DNA from: Trileptium ribeirensis
Taxonomy: Eukaryota; Nematoda; Enoplea; Enoplida; Thoracostomopsidae
DNA: 64,000 bases
Reading direction: 5' to 3'
NCBI GenBank assembly: GCA_030248225.1
Contig: JASANE010019266.1
Coordinates: 1-64,000 of the forward strand
The notes beneath the pieces were generated by a model that was not told where the DNA came from, did not search any database, and saw only the letters and a program-made list of their open reading frames with translations. The translations under genes and the position numbers were made by a program. The first letter of the stretch is position 1; every line of letters begins with the position of its first letter. Shown here in pieces: positions 48,790 through 59,940 of the stretch.

Positions 48790-51430
48790 TGCAGAAGTAT
48801 ACTTTGCTTAGCTTAAGAACCTCCTTTGCTCGCCGCAATTGACCGCTGTTCGTTCATTAGTCTCTCCCAACTAGCTCGTCCAAAAATTAAATTTTATTGT
48901 TGTTCGCTCGTTCGGAATGCAACAGTCAATATATCTTGGCTACAGTTGACATACATACAGAATACATCGTTACGTAACAGAAACCAAAATATGAACGAAC
49001 ACAACTTATATAAATCAGCATTTTTAAATAAATAAAATGCTAAATTTTGGAAACAAAATTGTGAAATTTCTGCATTTTCCAATGGTAGTTAAGTTGAAGG
49101 CTAAATTGGGTTTATATATTTATGGGGTATATGGTTACGATGACTGTAATAATGCATGTGTATTAGATCGACGTGACGCTGCTGCATTACGCACTTCCAC
49201 AAACGTAATACCCATACCACCCCGGCTATCGTAACCTCAAGGTCGGACCTATTGGGTTTAAAATTTTATTTTTACTTTTTGGTTCGGGTCAGGCCCAAGA
49301 AATTACGGAGCTTACCAAGCCGCAGGAACGCTTCACAGAATGTGTTCTGATCCTGCCGGACGGGTTGCGCACGTACCCTAAGAGGTACTACCTTTGAGGT
49401 CCCCAGAGAGGTCGGTTCCGTCACCTGCTTACAGGCCAAAGAGGCTATACCACTATTACCTATCCTCGTTTAACCGGGAAGTGTATTTAATGGGTATTCG
49501 GATTGGCTTCAGTTTCCTACCTTTTCTAACGGTTACTTTATTTAGCTAGTGGCCCCCACTAGGGTCCAACAAATCCCTAGACGTTTTACGTCGGATTCGC
49601 GTGTGATTTCCTATTCTAAGCGTGCAGCAAAAGTTATAATTTTGAAGTAAATTTTCTTTATTAGTCGCACGAGTCGTACTTGCACAGTCATATAATTGAT
49701 ACAATTATGGAATCGGCGAGTCACGCTAAGATTTGCTTCTTCAACGCGTGTGTCAAAACTGAACGTGGGTCGTCGATAGGGGTGACGGATTTCAAACCCC
49801 TTCGAATATCTATCGCTACTAGGGTCAGCGAAATACATTGACAGATTGGGTTTGATTGAGCATTTATTGATAAGTCAAAATCGTATATGGACAAAAACAT
49901 ACTGTACGGGCGAATACAATAGGTACAATGTCACTAGTATGGTACGCTATTAGGGTCGGACCCCTGTCGGGCCGTCGGGTTTGTGATTCCGACTTGATAA
50001 TGTTGGGTTTTGAAATGGTGTCCGTTAGCGGACACTCCTACGAAGAAACGGCGAGAGTTTCAGCAAAATTCCTGGAGAGAATCTTAAAATATTTCCATTT
50101 TCATATTTTGGTGGGGCAAGCCCCTTCAGGGTCGTCGGGTTTGGGATTCCGGCGCGATATTTGAAGGCTTTACGTCCTAAATCGATAGCTGAGACCCATG
50201 TCTAGGTCCGGGTAAAATTTCGGTCAATTCCCTAGAGCAATTCTTGAGAAATATTAAACTTCGCACGGAGCGAGCGATCTCACTCACCGGGCGTTGGGTC
50301 GGTGCGCTCAGTTATGGATATTCTCACAGAAATTCTCGACTTAGTTTAAACATTTCGGGCGTTTAAGTCCTCGACGCAGTTTCCTCGGTAATGTTATCGT
50401 ACTAAAAATAATTGTCCTAGGTTTCCAATAATCGAAATACCAAAATATGCCATCAGATGCTTGTTCCAAAAAATCACAACATCGACAAAATTGTAAGTAA
50501 AATCGCTTATGTGTGCTTAACGCGAGTGGCATGGCCAAGAATAATGAAGAGTCCGACTGCTAGTAATCAACCAAAAATCCTTTTATTTAACCTCGATCGG
50601 CTCAGGGATAATATCCTGGTTCCTAACTCGACTCAGGGAAGACACAGCAGCTTTTTAGCAGAAAGTAGTCTGTGAAGATCTTAGCGATGTGTCAGATAAA
50701 AACCGTTTACGGAATATTTCAAGTCTAGTAACGCCTAAACTGCGTCCAACCTTTTATTGTTCCGACTTACCACAAGCATGGAAGGCATGTTGCTTGTACG
50801 CTTCACTATTGCAGCGTTTAGCACAATTAAATGCAGAAATAATCCGGTCGCAATGCGAAGTCAACACAGTGTATGTCCCAGAGACTGAAATATAATTACA
50901 AATTTGTTGTTAACAAGTTGGAAGTCAATCATAAAAATATTGTCGCCGGGTTTTATTTACGAGGGCAACCCACTCAACAGCCTAGAGTTTTCACCCCCCC
51001 CCCGATTTTCAAGCATGTGTTCTAGAAAAATTATTCCTCAACTCAAATTTTTCTGTGATTTGAATTGTCTATACATATAGTGCATTGTATCATGTAGTTG
51101 TCCTTAATACTTCGTATGTGGTATTCTGCCGTTGTAATATGCATTTGAGCATATGCAATGTATAAATAATCCTAAATGGTCCACCTAGCAGAGCCAGCCC
51201 ATACCTCGACTCGACCACTTCCCCATAAAATATTGTGGTAAACAATGTAAAATTCATATTAAATTTCAGTGTTGTCGTACAGTTTCATTCATGTGCAGAT
51301 GGATGTCGAGAAATTTTTTGGTCGATAGCAAAACTGAAGCCGATGGGCTCTTTGGTTGAACGCGAACAGCTCCGACTCCATCTTCGTTAGTAAAAATGAC
51401 AAAAACACCTTTTCTGGTATTGCACAACGA
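48790..51430. other. Intron sequence, minor duplications only
   Basis: In the intron between exons 3 and 4. GTCGGGTTTGTGATTCCG at about 49975 and GTCGGGTTTGGGATTCCG at about 50132 mark a degraded local duplication. No gene, RNA gene or bounded element was found. Confidence 0.45.
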
Positions 51431-51960
51431 TCGTCTATTATGCTATAAAGCATGCTGACTCGGACAGTTTGGCTATATGGAGTCCAACCTGACTATGTTA
51501 TTTCTTTGCGTGGGATTTCAAAGGTTTTACGGTCGACAAACAAGATTTCCAAAATATAAAGCGTTTTCATTTATTTGGTTACGTATTTGTGTAGAGCATC
51601 AATACTTGCCCATATTGATTTATCGGCATGCTGAATACGATGGTTTGCTTATATGGGATCCAGCACACGTATATCATGCCTTTGCAGATATTTTATGTAT
51701 TGCAGACATGGCATCACGAAAGCTTTATATATAGGGGTATGGTACGCTGCATACGATGGGTTGATTATCTAGAGACCAGCACCAACACTCGATGCGCTGT
51801 CAGTTGTTTTTGATAAGTTTAGACGGACGAGGTTTGACATTTTTCAATGGGTTCCGGATTCCAGAGGTTTTAAGGTTCTGTGCTTTACTGACGCCAACAA
51901 GATTTCAATCAAAAACAGCTGAAATTTATCAATATTTGACGGATCTGCACTCGTGTAAAG
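51430..51960 (-). repeat. Satellite-family block, reverse orientation
   Basis: Reverse-complement satellite words: GGCATGCTGAATACGATGG, TTATATGGGATCCAGCAC and CCATATTGATTTATCGG. It matches the 25290-25740 units read on the other strand. Open frames at 51477-51813 are repeat by-products. Confidence 0.55.
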
Positions 51961-53486
51961 AACGCCTCTACAGTAACTCGTAACCAATGATACACGTAAA
52001 TGTTTAGAAGAAGCATTAGTTTAGAGCATGGGTTCAATCAGGAACCCGACTTAACATTGGGGTTAGTGTAAGCCTAAATATAAAATGTGAAGCTTAGACT
52101 AAGACTTAGGTTTAGAGTACTGATAGCGGTATATTTTGCTCTTCACTTTTTGGGCTACTGTACGTTTTCTACACGAATGCCAACAGATCTGTAGTCAGAA
52201 AAATGTATATAAAATTTTATTTTTAGATAAGTAAAGAGATCAGAACATGGTAATACTAAGCGCCATGGCCACCGAAATCTCAACTACCGTGAAAATTGCC
52301 ACGACAGAAGTTTCTGTCGCATCTCGAGCAAAAAGAAAAGCTCCTCACAAAATCTTGACATTAACTATATATTAAATAGACATAGACATTTAACCACCCG
52401 AAGATATCACTGAAAACCCAACGGAAATGTTTGACCCTTCGCCATAGCAATTCCATCTTGGACATAACAAAACAGTAAAAGGCAGAACTAAATGGCTATA
52501 ATAACGCGTGCTACGAAATACTACTGGAAGCTATCTTTCTCTATAAACCTATTAGTTTAAAACAAAAATGGTGTGATTCGGTCAATTTCGTGTAGTAAAG
52601 ACCCATCGGTACTTGAGAATAACTTATTTCAACAGATGTCATAATCCAACTATTCTGTTATGAATTTATATCATAACAAAAGTAGAATTCCTCGATTCTC
52701 GTTAGGGCTTGCTCGACCCGGGGGAAGGATCGGGCATTGGAAGCCTCCTGTTAGCATCAAGGGCGGCCCAGCTTTAAAGTGGCTCCAGTACGGTTACAAA
52801 ATTAAAAAATATTTCTGGAATTATATGGCAAATTGGCCTCAAATATCGCTAAACCTTAAGAAAAATTGTAAGCTTTAGATCATTTTAGTATCAAAAGTAC
52901 ACTATTAAACCACCAAATCGACTATCGTGTACAACTTCAGATACATAATTTCATAATTACCCGGGCAAAACAAAATTCCTGTGAGTGCGAAACGAGGATA
53001 TGAGCGGTTTCAGCACTGTAGTGGGGCTAGGTTGGGGAGAGGCGCCTTCCCAAGATCTGGCTTCTCCAAAGATGGGGGAGGTAGCCTCAGATATTTCGAC
53101 CTCCCCATATTATGCCCGCAATGTTCCCCCATATCATGGTCCCTGTTAAATTTTGGCCTCCACAGTTCTCTAGGTACTATTTTGCGAAACTAAAAGTTAC
53201 GAAATTTTTCTAAGATAAAAATTAGATAAGTTTTCTATATGCTGGCCTCTCCCAACTCATTCCACCCAGGTATTTTTCGCGCAACTAAAAAATTACCAAA
53301 TATTTCTCACATAAAACAAAAATACTTGAAGTTTTATATATTTTTGCTAAAAATTACACATATTTTTAACTGTGGGGCTAAAAACGACTAAAATTTTTCA
53401 TTTTTAGCATTCGTAATTCCAATTAGTTGTTAAATTACGCATTTTTGAAGTTTTATGACAGTACTAAATCAATGTTACCCTTGGAC
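51961..53486. other. Intron sequence, no gene recognised
   Basis: A segment at about 53100-53180 (GGTCCCTGTTAAATTTTGGCC, GGTACTATTTTGCG) resembles 28410-28470 in words and may be an old repeat. No coding frame seen. Confidence 0.4.
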
Positions 53487-54636
53487 CAGGGAATAACCGG
53501 AACCGGAACCAGCAATTGGACCCATCCATTTAAACCGGATCCGAAACCTGGCCTTCGAAATTTATATATAGTAAAACAGATGACGGATTAAATGCAGGTA
53601 TAGTGGATTTAAAATGCACTAAAAATAACTTTTACATTAAACTTAATGTATTGCGATGGCATTGTTGCCTTTCTGAAACTTTAAAGAGAGTGAGGAAGCT
53701 AATAATGTTTATTTATCGATCAATATGTCGGTTTTTGGACACCCAGACCAAAAAATGCTTTCCACTATACACCCTTGCGTATTGAAAGTGCTTAGAACGC
53801 ATGGATAGTTAAACACTTTCACTCTGTCTCCAGCGCCTCCCTTTGCAACATATACGTTTGTTACATGTTGTTCTGTAGGAAACTTGAAATTATTGGTTTA
53901 TATGGTTCTATCTGAAAATAATACAAGGTAATTTTCTAATCAGTGGTCAGAGACACTATTTAGGCTAGCGTTGGACAAAGAGTGCCCGTCAGTTAGATGA
54001 TAATGATGATAACTTTCTATTCAAAATGCTATAAATGAGGCAAACTGTGATGCTGCTTGCACAGTTTCAATAAATACAGTTCACTGTCAAGAAAGCAGTT
54101 TCCAGCTGCGTTGCAGACAAGGTTACGTTACTTCAATTTAGACTGATATACAAAGTTTACAAGCGCAAAGGCTGGTGCTTGACGCAATTTATGTTAGGCA
54201 AGCATAGCTAAGTACTTCTACGTAAGCCATACTCTGCTACCGAGTTGAACCGGTTTAATTCGAACGTAGCCCACAGACTTCTGAATGTGTAAAATAGTTG
54301 CTACATGCATCGACCTGGATTTGATTTGTTAACAAACTCCTGCTGGTTATTATGAAAAATTCCTACTGAAATTATGTGCCCTACTAACGTTTCACACGGC
54401 AAATTGCTCGCTCAGTTAATCTTTTCTTCTGCTTGGTTATATTGGAGCTTGATCATTGTATAATATATTACATATTTTTGGATCACCGATGACGGAATGC
54501 GGAAAATGCAAAAATGCGGAAAATTTCAAACAAAATTTTTAAACCGGAATTCCGGTACCGGTATGGTTTTTGTCCTTTGCCGGAACCGCAACCGGAACAC
54601 GATTTTCGCCGGAACCGGAATTCCGGTTACTCCCTG
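53487..54636 (+). mobile_element. hAT MITE, CGGAATTCCGG family, 1150-bp copy without nested insertion
   Basis: Begins CAGGGAATAACCGGAACC and ends CCGGAATTCCGGTTACTCCCTG. The flanking 8-mers CCTTGGAC / CCTTTGAC have one mismatch. Collinear with 35819-37568, lacking the 432-bp insertion, so it shows the empty site. Confidence 0.9.
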
Positions 54637-54789
54637 CCTTTGACATGGCATTTTGGATATGATACGTATAAAGGCAGATGTATATGACATTAAAACATTT
54701 ATCAAAAGCAAATTTTTAATTTTTGGTGATGATAAATACAGCCAGCTAGATGGTGATCCATTGCCATCCAATGACATCAATCGGAGCAC

Positions 54790-55880
54790 AAATGGTTGAC
54801 CATGGTAGAGAATGTCATACGATCTTCAGCCATACGCATCATAAAGGGCAACCATTCTTCTTTCCATTTTTTCATTTCCTGTGAAGTTTCACTTCACCAG
54901 GGGTTTGTTGATGTCTTCATGCAGCCTTCGCAACCAAGTCTTTTTTACACCACCGGTTGGGCGTTTCCAATTGTTTACCGCGGACGCCATAATCTGCTTC
55001 GGCAGTCTTCCTGGAGACATGCGTGCCACATGCCCAAACCACGTTAGGCGCCTTCTTTTTATGTAGGTTGAAATAGATTCTTCGACACCAAAACGACGTT
55101 TCACCTCTGTATTAGTGATTCTATCACGGTGCGATATCTTCAGGATCTTTCTCCACGCTCGGTATTGGAATGATTCGAGGAGCCTTTTTGAGCCATAAGC
55201 ATGGGTCACGCTTCACAACCGTACAAGATTACTGGTCTGATGATGGCTAAGTAGACACATCGCTTTGTCTTTATACTGACAGTAGTCATGCACTACAGGT
55301 TGTCGAGTGACACCATTGCTGCAGTGCCTTTAGCGATACGTGAAGTCACATCTACAGCCTAATCTAGTGCCACATGCATGAAGTCGATTGATCATGCGTT
55401 GCATTTCTTCTTGAGTAGCAGTAAGTACCGCTATATCGTCCACGAATGTCAGGTCAGTTATTCCTGTTGCATCACCCTAATCAACACCACCAGCACCATC
55501 TAGAGCCGTGTTTAAGACATAGTCAATGATGAAATTGAACAACGGTGATCCGATGGCTCCTTGGCGGGCTCCGGTTACCACTTTGAAGGAGTTGGTGAGA
55601 CACCCATATACTCGTACTGCACAATGCGTTTCGGAGTATATTGATTCAAGTATTCGCACTAGTTTGTCTGGAATACCGTACCTTCGCATGATCAGCCACA
55701 TAGATTACCGAGCCAAGTGCGGCGAAAAAATCTACATAGTACGCAACGAACGGCCGTTGTATTCATTTCTTCTTTCGATGAGCTGTCGTAGACTGCTCGT
55801 TCGATGAGCTGGCATATACGCTTTAATAAAAAATGAACTTTCAATGATAAATACAACCTGCTAATGTCACTGTGGTAGCC
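54790..55880 (-). pseudogene. LINE (non-LTR) reverse transcriptase remnant, C-terminal half
   Basis: Minus-strand fragments in order: thumb/palm start (RRYGIPDKLVRILESIYSE), the R-Q-G-x-x-x-S-P-L-F-N-F block (GARQGAIGSPLFNFIIDYVL), then TDLTFVDDIAVLTATQEEMQ with FVDD at the polymerase active-site position. Next come LAIIRPVILYGCEA and a C-terminal block (RRLTWFGHVARMSPGRLP.. NNWKRPTGGVKKTWL) ending at 54889. Stops and frame changes interrupt it (a TAG before the FVDD block). It is a dead 5'-truncated copy of the RTE/CR1-like type common in invertebrates. Confidence 0.88.
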
Positions 55881-56073
55881 ACACATGATATGAAAAGCAA
55901 GCCTAGCATCTTATATAAGCATAGACAACAAAACCCAATGAAAATGCAAGTTGAAAAAATAGGGACATTAAAGTCACGTTATTAAGTTACCCTACAAACG
56001 TCTGTAATCGCGTCAAAAATATAAAAAATAATTCTTGCAAAACACAAGGTAATGTTTTACACAAAACACTTAC

Positions 56074-56433
56074 ACCGACCACCTTTTCGTCCAATTTCGA
56101 AACAAAACCAATTATTTAGTCCTCCGTAGCGGCGAACATTCGAAAGTTCAGCGTGAAAAATTAGCTGAGCCGGATTACCGATTACGATCCCAAAGCGTTC
56201 GCAGCTAACATGAAGTCTCGCACTGGAAAGCTGACTACCATTCTCGGCTACTACGGTGGACCCAAAACGATTGCCGTTATTATTTCTATCAAACATTTCC
56301 GCCAACAAAGGGCTAGACCTTGTGCCACATGATATCTTTCTATCAGTATTCGTGGAATCCACGGCGTGATTCCAGCGACCCGTAGCCAGATTTGTATCTA
56401 GACACTCGATTGACACCGGAAATTGCTCGCTAC
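56074..56433 (-). CDS. DOK7: Dok-7-like exon 3: PTB domain core
   Basis: 360 bp, phase 1 in and out. The acceptor is TATCATACAG|GT and the donor is CGGT|GTAAGT. The first strand (QFPVSIECLD) follows the PH domain directly, as in Dok-7. A polar stretch of about 50 residues (residues 105-156) follows that typical Dok-7 lacks. Then come strands ARLHVSCERFGIVIG and QLIFHAELSNV, the RRYG motif (residues 186-189) and FCFEIGRKGGR (195-205). RRYG and the Arg in the GRKGG turn correspond to the phosphotyrosine-contacting arginines of IRS-type PTB domains. The insertion could be a lineage-specific loop. Confidence 0.85.
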
Positions 56434-57019
56434 CTGTATGATAGTTGAATAAAATTATTTTAGCGTCACTATATTGCAGCTATTAAACACTAAAACAAAA
56501 TACAATTTGAGCATCGGAAGCCATTAAATTTTGAAATATTATTATCAACTATTCAAGAATTGTAAAGACAGAGCACAACTCGGGCGAATCAACAAAATAA
56601 CATCAACACCTTAAAGTGTACTTAATTTGGTGCCTTTCGTAATGATACCAATACTAAAAACCCTGTTATCAAGTTATGATCAAAATATTCGCTTAATTTT
56701 AGTAAACTGACGTCTATATTAAAGTATTATGTCCTTGTTGAGCATCACTTTCATGGGGCTACCCCTGGGCACCTGTGGTCCCGATCTGGTTAATCAACCC
56801 TTTGCAACTAATATCGATTTTGCACATTTCAGCATGTTATTGCATGCTTCACGTCACATGGGGTTACGAAGTATGTTGGATACGATGGTTTTTATCTAGA
56901 GCTCCAACATTGGCTATTATCTTACCGTTTTCAAATATACTTAGAGATGGCTACTCGATTTCCAGAATAGCCTGTATTAATTTGTCTGGTTATGCATTGC
57001 TGTTAGTGCGTCTAGAATA

Positions 57020-57350
57020 GCCTGTATAGGTATTCCGGAATGCTAACTACTGTGGTTGGATTACATCGATTGGGTTCAGCACAACTAAAATATTACAGTT
57101 TCAGTCGCTTCAAAAGTTTTAGGCTCTACCAACCAGATTTTTTGCATATAGCCTGCCTTCTATTAGTTGGTCGTGTATTGCTTACATGGCATTCCAAATC
57201 TTCCGTGTACGTCGACTATGGTTTGAAAATTATGATATTGCTTTATGAAAATCAATTTGTCTTTATTATACTCTTTATGGGATCTTCACGGATCAAACTA
57301 CACGATATTCCGTATGCAGTCTTACTGTTTTCGATGCGTTTGGATTGATC
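57020..57350 (-). repeat. Possible satellite-family block, reverse orientation
   Basis: Words such as GTTGGATACGATGG (56876), GGTTGGATTACATCGATTGGGTTCAGCAC (read in parts, 57052-57080) and TATGGGATCTTCACGG suggest a diverged reverse copy of the satellite-bearing family. Borders are unclear. Confidence 0.35.
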
Positions 57351-57391
57351 AATATAGGTCTAGATAATATTAATAATACCAAGAGAGCATT

Positions 57392-57863
57392 AGGGAAGAG
57401 TACGACACTTCCCAGCACTCATATATAAACCCGTGTTGGTGAACGACACTGGCGTTTGCCGCCTGAACCCCAGTTTTGGAGGGGTCGAGATGCACTGACC
57501 CCCCACCCCAGATTCTGAGGGATAAGCTCGCCCCCCAAGTTTGTTTTTCGGGGGGGCGGGGGGGACTGGTAGGTCGAACCCCCCCAATTTCTGAGGGTGG
57601 TCCGGTTATTAACAGCTACTGGTTCAGCCGACCCGCCCATCCAGAAATGGGGTGGTCCGACCTACCCCAACCCCCAAAAAAACTGTGGGGGTCGGAGCTA
57701 TCCCCTCCCTAAAATCTGGGAAGGTCGGAGCTACGCCCTAAAAACTGGGGGGAAGGATCGGGGTTACTCCCCCTACCCAAAAAAACTGGGGGGGGTTAGG
57801 CCGAAAAAGCCCGCGTTATCAAACACGGGTTATGTCAGTGCAGGGAAGTGTCATACTCTTCCC
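57392..57863. mobile_element. TA-flanked TIR element with G/C-run interior
   Basis: Left end GGGAAGAGTACGACACTTCC and right end GGAAGTGTCATACTCTTCCC are inverted repeats with one mismatch, extending to the inner AACCCGTGTT / AACACGGGTT pair. TA flanks both sides. The interior is alternating G-run and C-run blocks around AATTTCTG / CAGAATTTTGG-like words. A partial relative lies at 33130-33350. Located in the intron between exons 2 and 3. Open frames inside are low complexity. Confidence 0.8.
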
Positions 57864-58045
57864 TAATACACTCTTGATAATACTGATAACGGTCCATACA
57901 TATTATCCTCACAACGCCCACGTGTGCTCATTTTGACACTAGCTTGCGATTTAATAGTAAAATAACTGTATCCACTGAGCTCCAGTCAGTAGATGGCGAT
58001 GAAAATTAATTAAAAGAATCTAATCACATCCACAGCAAAACCTAC

Positions 58046-58174
58046 TCGGTCCCAACGCTTTCCGAAGTCCGACTTCCCACTGCGTTAGATCGTTCTGGCA
58101 TTCAAACGCAAGAATTGTGACTCGAGAGCGACAGATTATCGTCAGAGTTTTGGACTCTCGTTCAAGAGCTACGC
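58046..58174 (-). CDS. DOK7: Dok-7-like exon 2: PH domain C-terminal strands and helix
   Basis: 129 bp, phase 1 in and phase 1 out. The acceptor is ACATTTAG|GC and the donor is CGA|GTAGGT. Encodes VALERESKTLTIICRSR, a strand ending LAFEC, then the PH C-terminal helix DLTQWEVGLRKALGP with its conserved Trp (residue 75). The W-x(6)-ALG ending and the preceding TLxIxC strand match the Dok-7 PH domain. An upstream acceptor at 58211 is also in frame and has a better T tract, but using it would insert 12 residues between IESG and VALERES and break the family pattern. The inner acceptor is therefore preferred. Confidence 0.8.
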
Positions 58175-59940
58175 CTAAATGTTTACAGTTATCGGCTTTG
58201 ACAACGGCTGCTGACAATATTTCAAAATGAAAACTGTTTTCCTTAGAATTACTACCATTAGCTCATGTATAACAACTGTTTTGTAGGGTATGTGTTGAAA
58301 ATCGCCTTAGACTCCACGCCATCGCTACCAATATCTCAAAAAAGGCCATCACCAGCAAAACCTGTTTTAGCAATAGTAAATGCAGTAGCTGGTAATATTA
58401 TTACGAATGACAAATCCAAAATTTTATTATACATGCACGGGGTCCCGAAACTCCTCCAGAACCTATGCTCAATTATAATTTATGTTTTAGAAATATTTGT
58501 GATTAAATTATACATAAATACAGGCTGAATATAAGGTAAAGATATGTTAGCGACATATAAACCGTAATTTGTCGAAATTTCAAAATAAAGTGAAATGTTA
58601 ACAGTGGTCGAAAGCAAAAAAATTCAAAGTACCCGGGGTTCGAAGTTTGAAAATACTGGAATGGAAATCCCACAGCGGCACCGGCACGTGCATGTCGTAG
58701 TGAGCTAAGTGGAGGTCAGCCCCGGGCGTCGGAACACCTACTTTACGAACGAAGTGGCCGTCACTTTTTACACAGTATTTAAGACTCGATGCGACCCTGA
58801 CCATTTGAGGCAAAATCCAAACCGAATTTTGGCGCCTGCAAGTTGTGGACATGTATACTTTTGTTTCAAATTTTGACAGTGCAAGAGTAACCTTTGGTTA
58901 CGGCATATCAATGCTACTCATAACAATGCAGTAGCACAAAATTAAATATAGAATTATGCAGACTTATCCTCCGATTTTAAGCCGAAAACGGATCTGCCTA
59001 TACTTATGATAAAGTCGTCATAGGGGAATTGAAAAAAGGAACCCCTGTCACGTATTGATAACGGTGTTAGCTCTTGGCCTGTATGAGAAAGTGCTTTTAT
59101 TTGGGCGTTCAGCTTTAACAATTTAAAATGACAGGTATTGGTTGAAACTAAATTTTATGGCGATTTGCTACTGACTTTACTTTCAGTCTTAACTATGCTC
59201 CTTGTTAATTAAGTTGCTAACATGTATCAACCAAGCAAGAACTAACCCCTGTGTAATTTCGCCGAAAAAATGTGGGGATTTCCATAGGCTCCTATGTTCA
59301 TTGCATGGGGAAAATATGTACTGGGGGCCAAATTTTATTTTATGTGCATGTTTTTGACATATTTTTGGTCTGTTTTTGCTAAATGTAGTAATTGTTCGCA
59401 ATGATGGTATTATTAGGAGACATAAATGCGTTAATAAATCACCTCGTAGCTACAAACAAGCCTTTCCCACCCATATTTTTTTATTTTTGTGTATTCTGAA
59501 TCAATATCAAACATGGGGGATTTTCTGGGGTGGGGTTGGGAGCGAACATAGGGAGATCTTGACGAGTCATTTGAGGGAACAAACAAGTGGACGAACCTTC
59601 CAAACCCCATCTTTCTATAATGAAGAGGCCAGTGCAATGCAGCAAATTAAATGTGAGTTTGTGAAAACAGAAGTTAATGTTGAGTGTAAGCACAGGATAA
59701 TTTGTTATTGGGATCAACATTTTTGTACTATTTCTTGGTTTTTGTTTTATATATCACTCACAAACTGAACAACTAAACCATGTGCAACAAATTTTAATCT
59801 GTACTATTTGCTGTGTAAAAATTTCAAAACAGTATCACCAGTAAACTAACGCATCCTGTTTGACATCATTGACACACCCAGATGCGAATGACACCCTGAA
59901 AACATAGGTCCATTCATCCCCATCCCCCCAGGTGATATAT

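Noticed and set aside
51477..51813. Overlapping plus-strand frames of 60-85 codons
   Set aside because: They coincide with a reverse-oriented satellite block and repeat its words.
57419..57866. Pro/Gly-rich open frames on both strands
   Set aside because: Translations of G/C runs inside a TIR element, open on both strands at once, with no conserved partner.
58175..58210. Alternative acceptor at 58211 extending exon 2 by 36 bp
   Set aside because: In frame and with a better T tract, but it would insert 12 residues between IESG and VALERES and disrupt the PH strand pattern.
59376..59768. 130-codon plus-strand open frame
   Set aside because: Opposite strand in an intron, no family resemblance, composition like the surrounding non-coding DNA.
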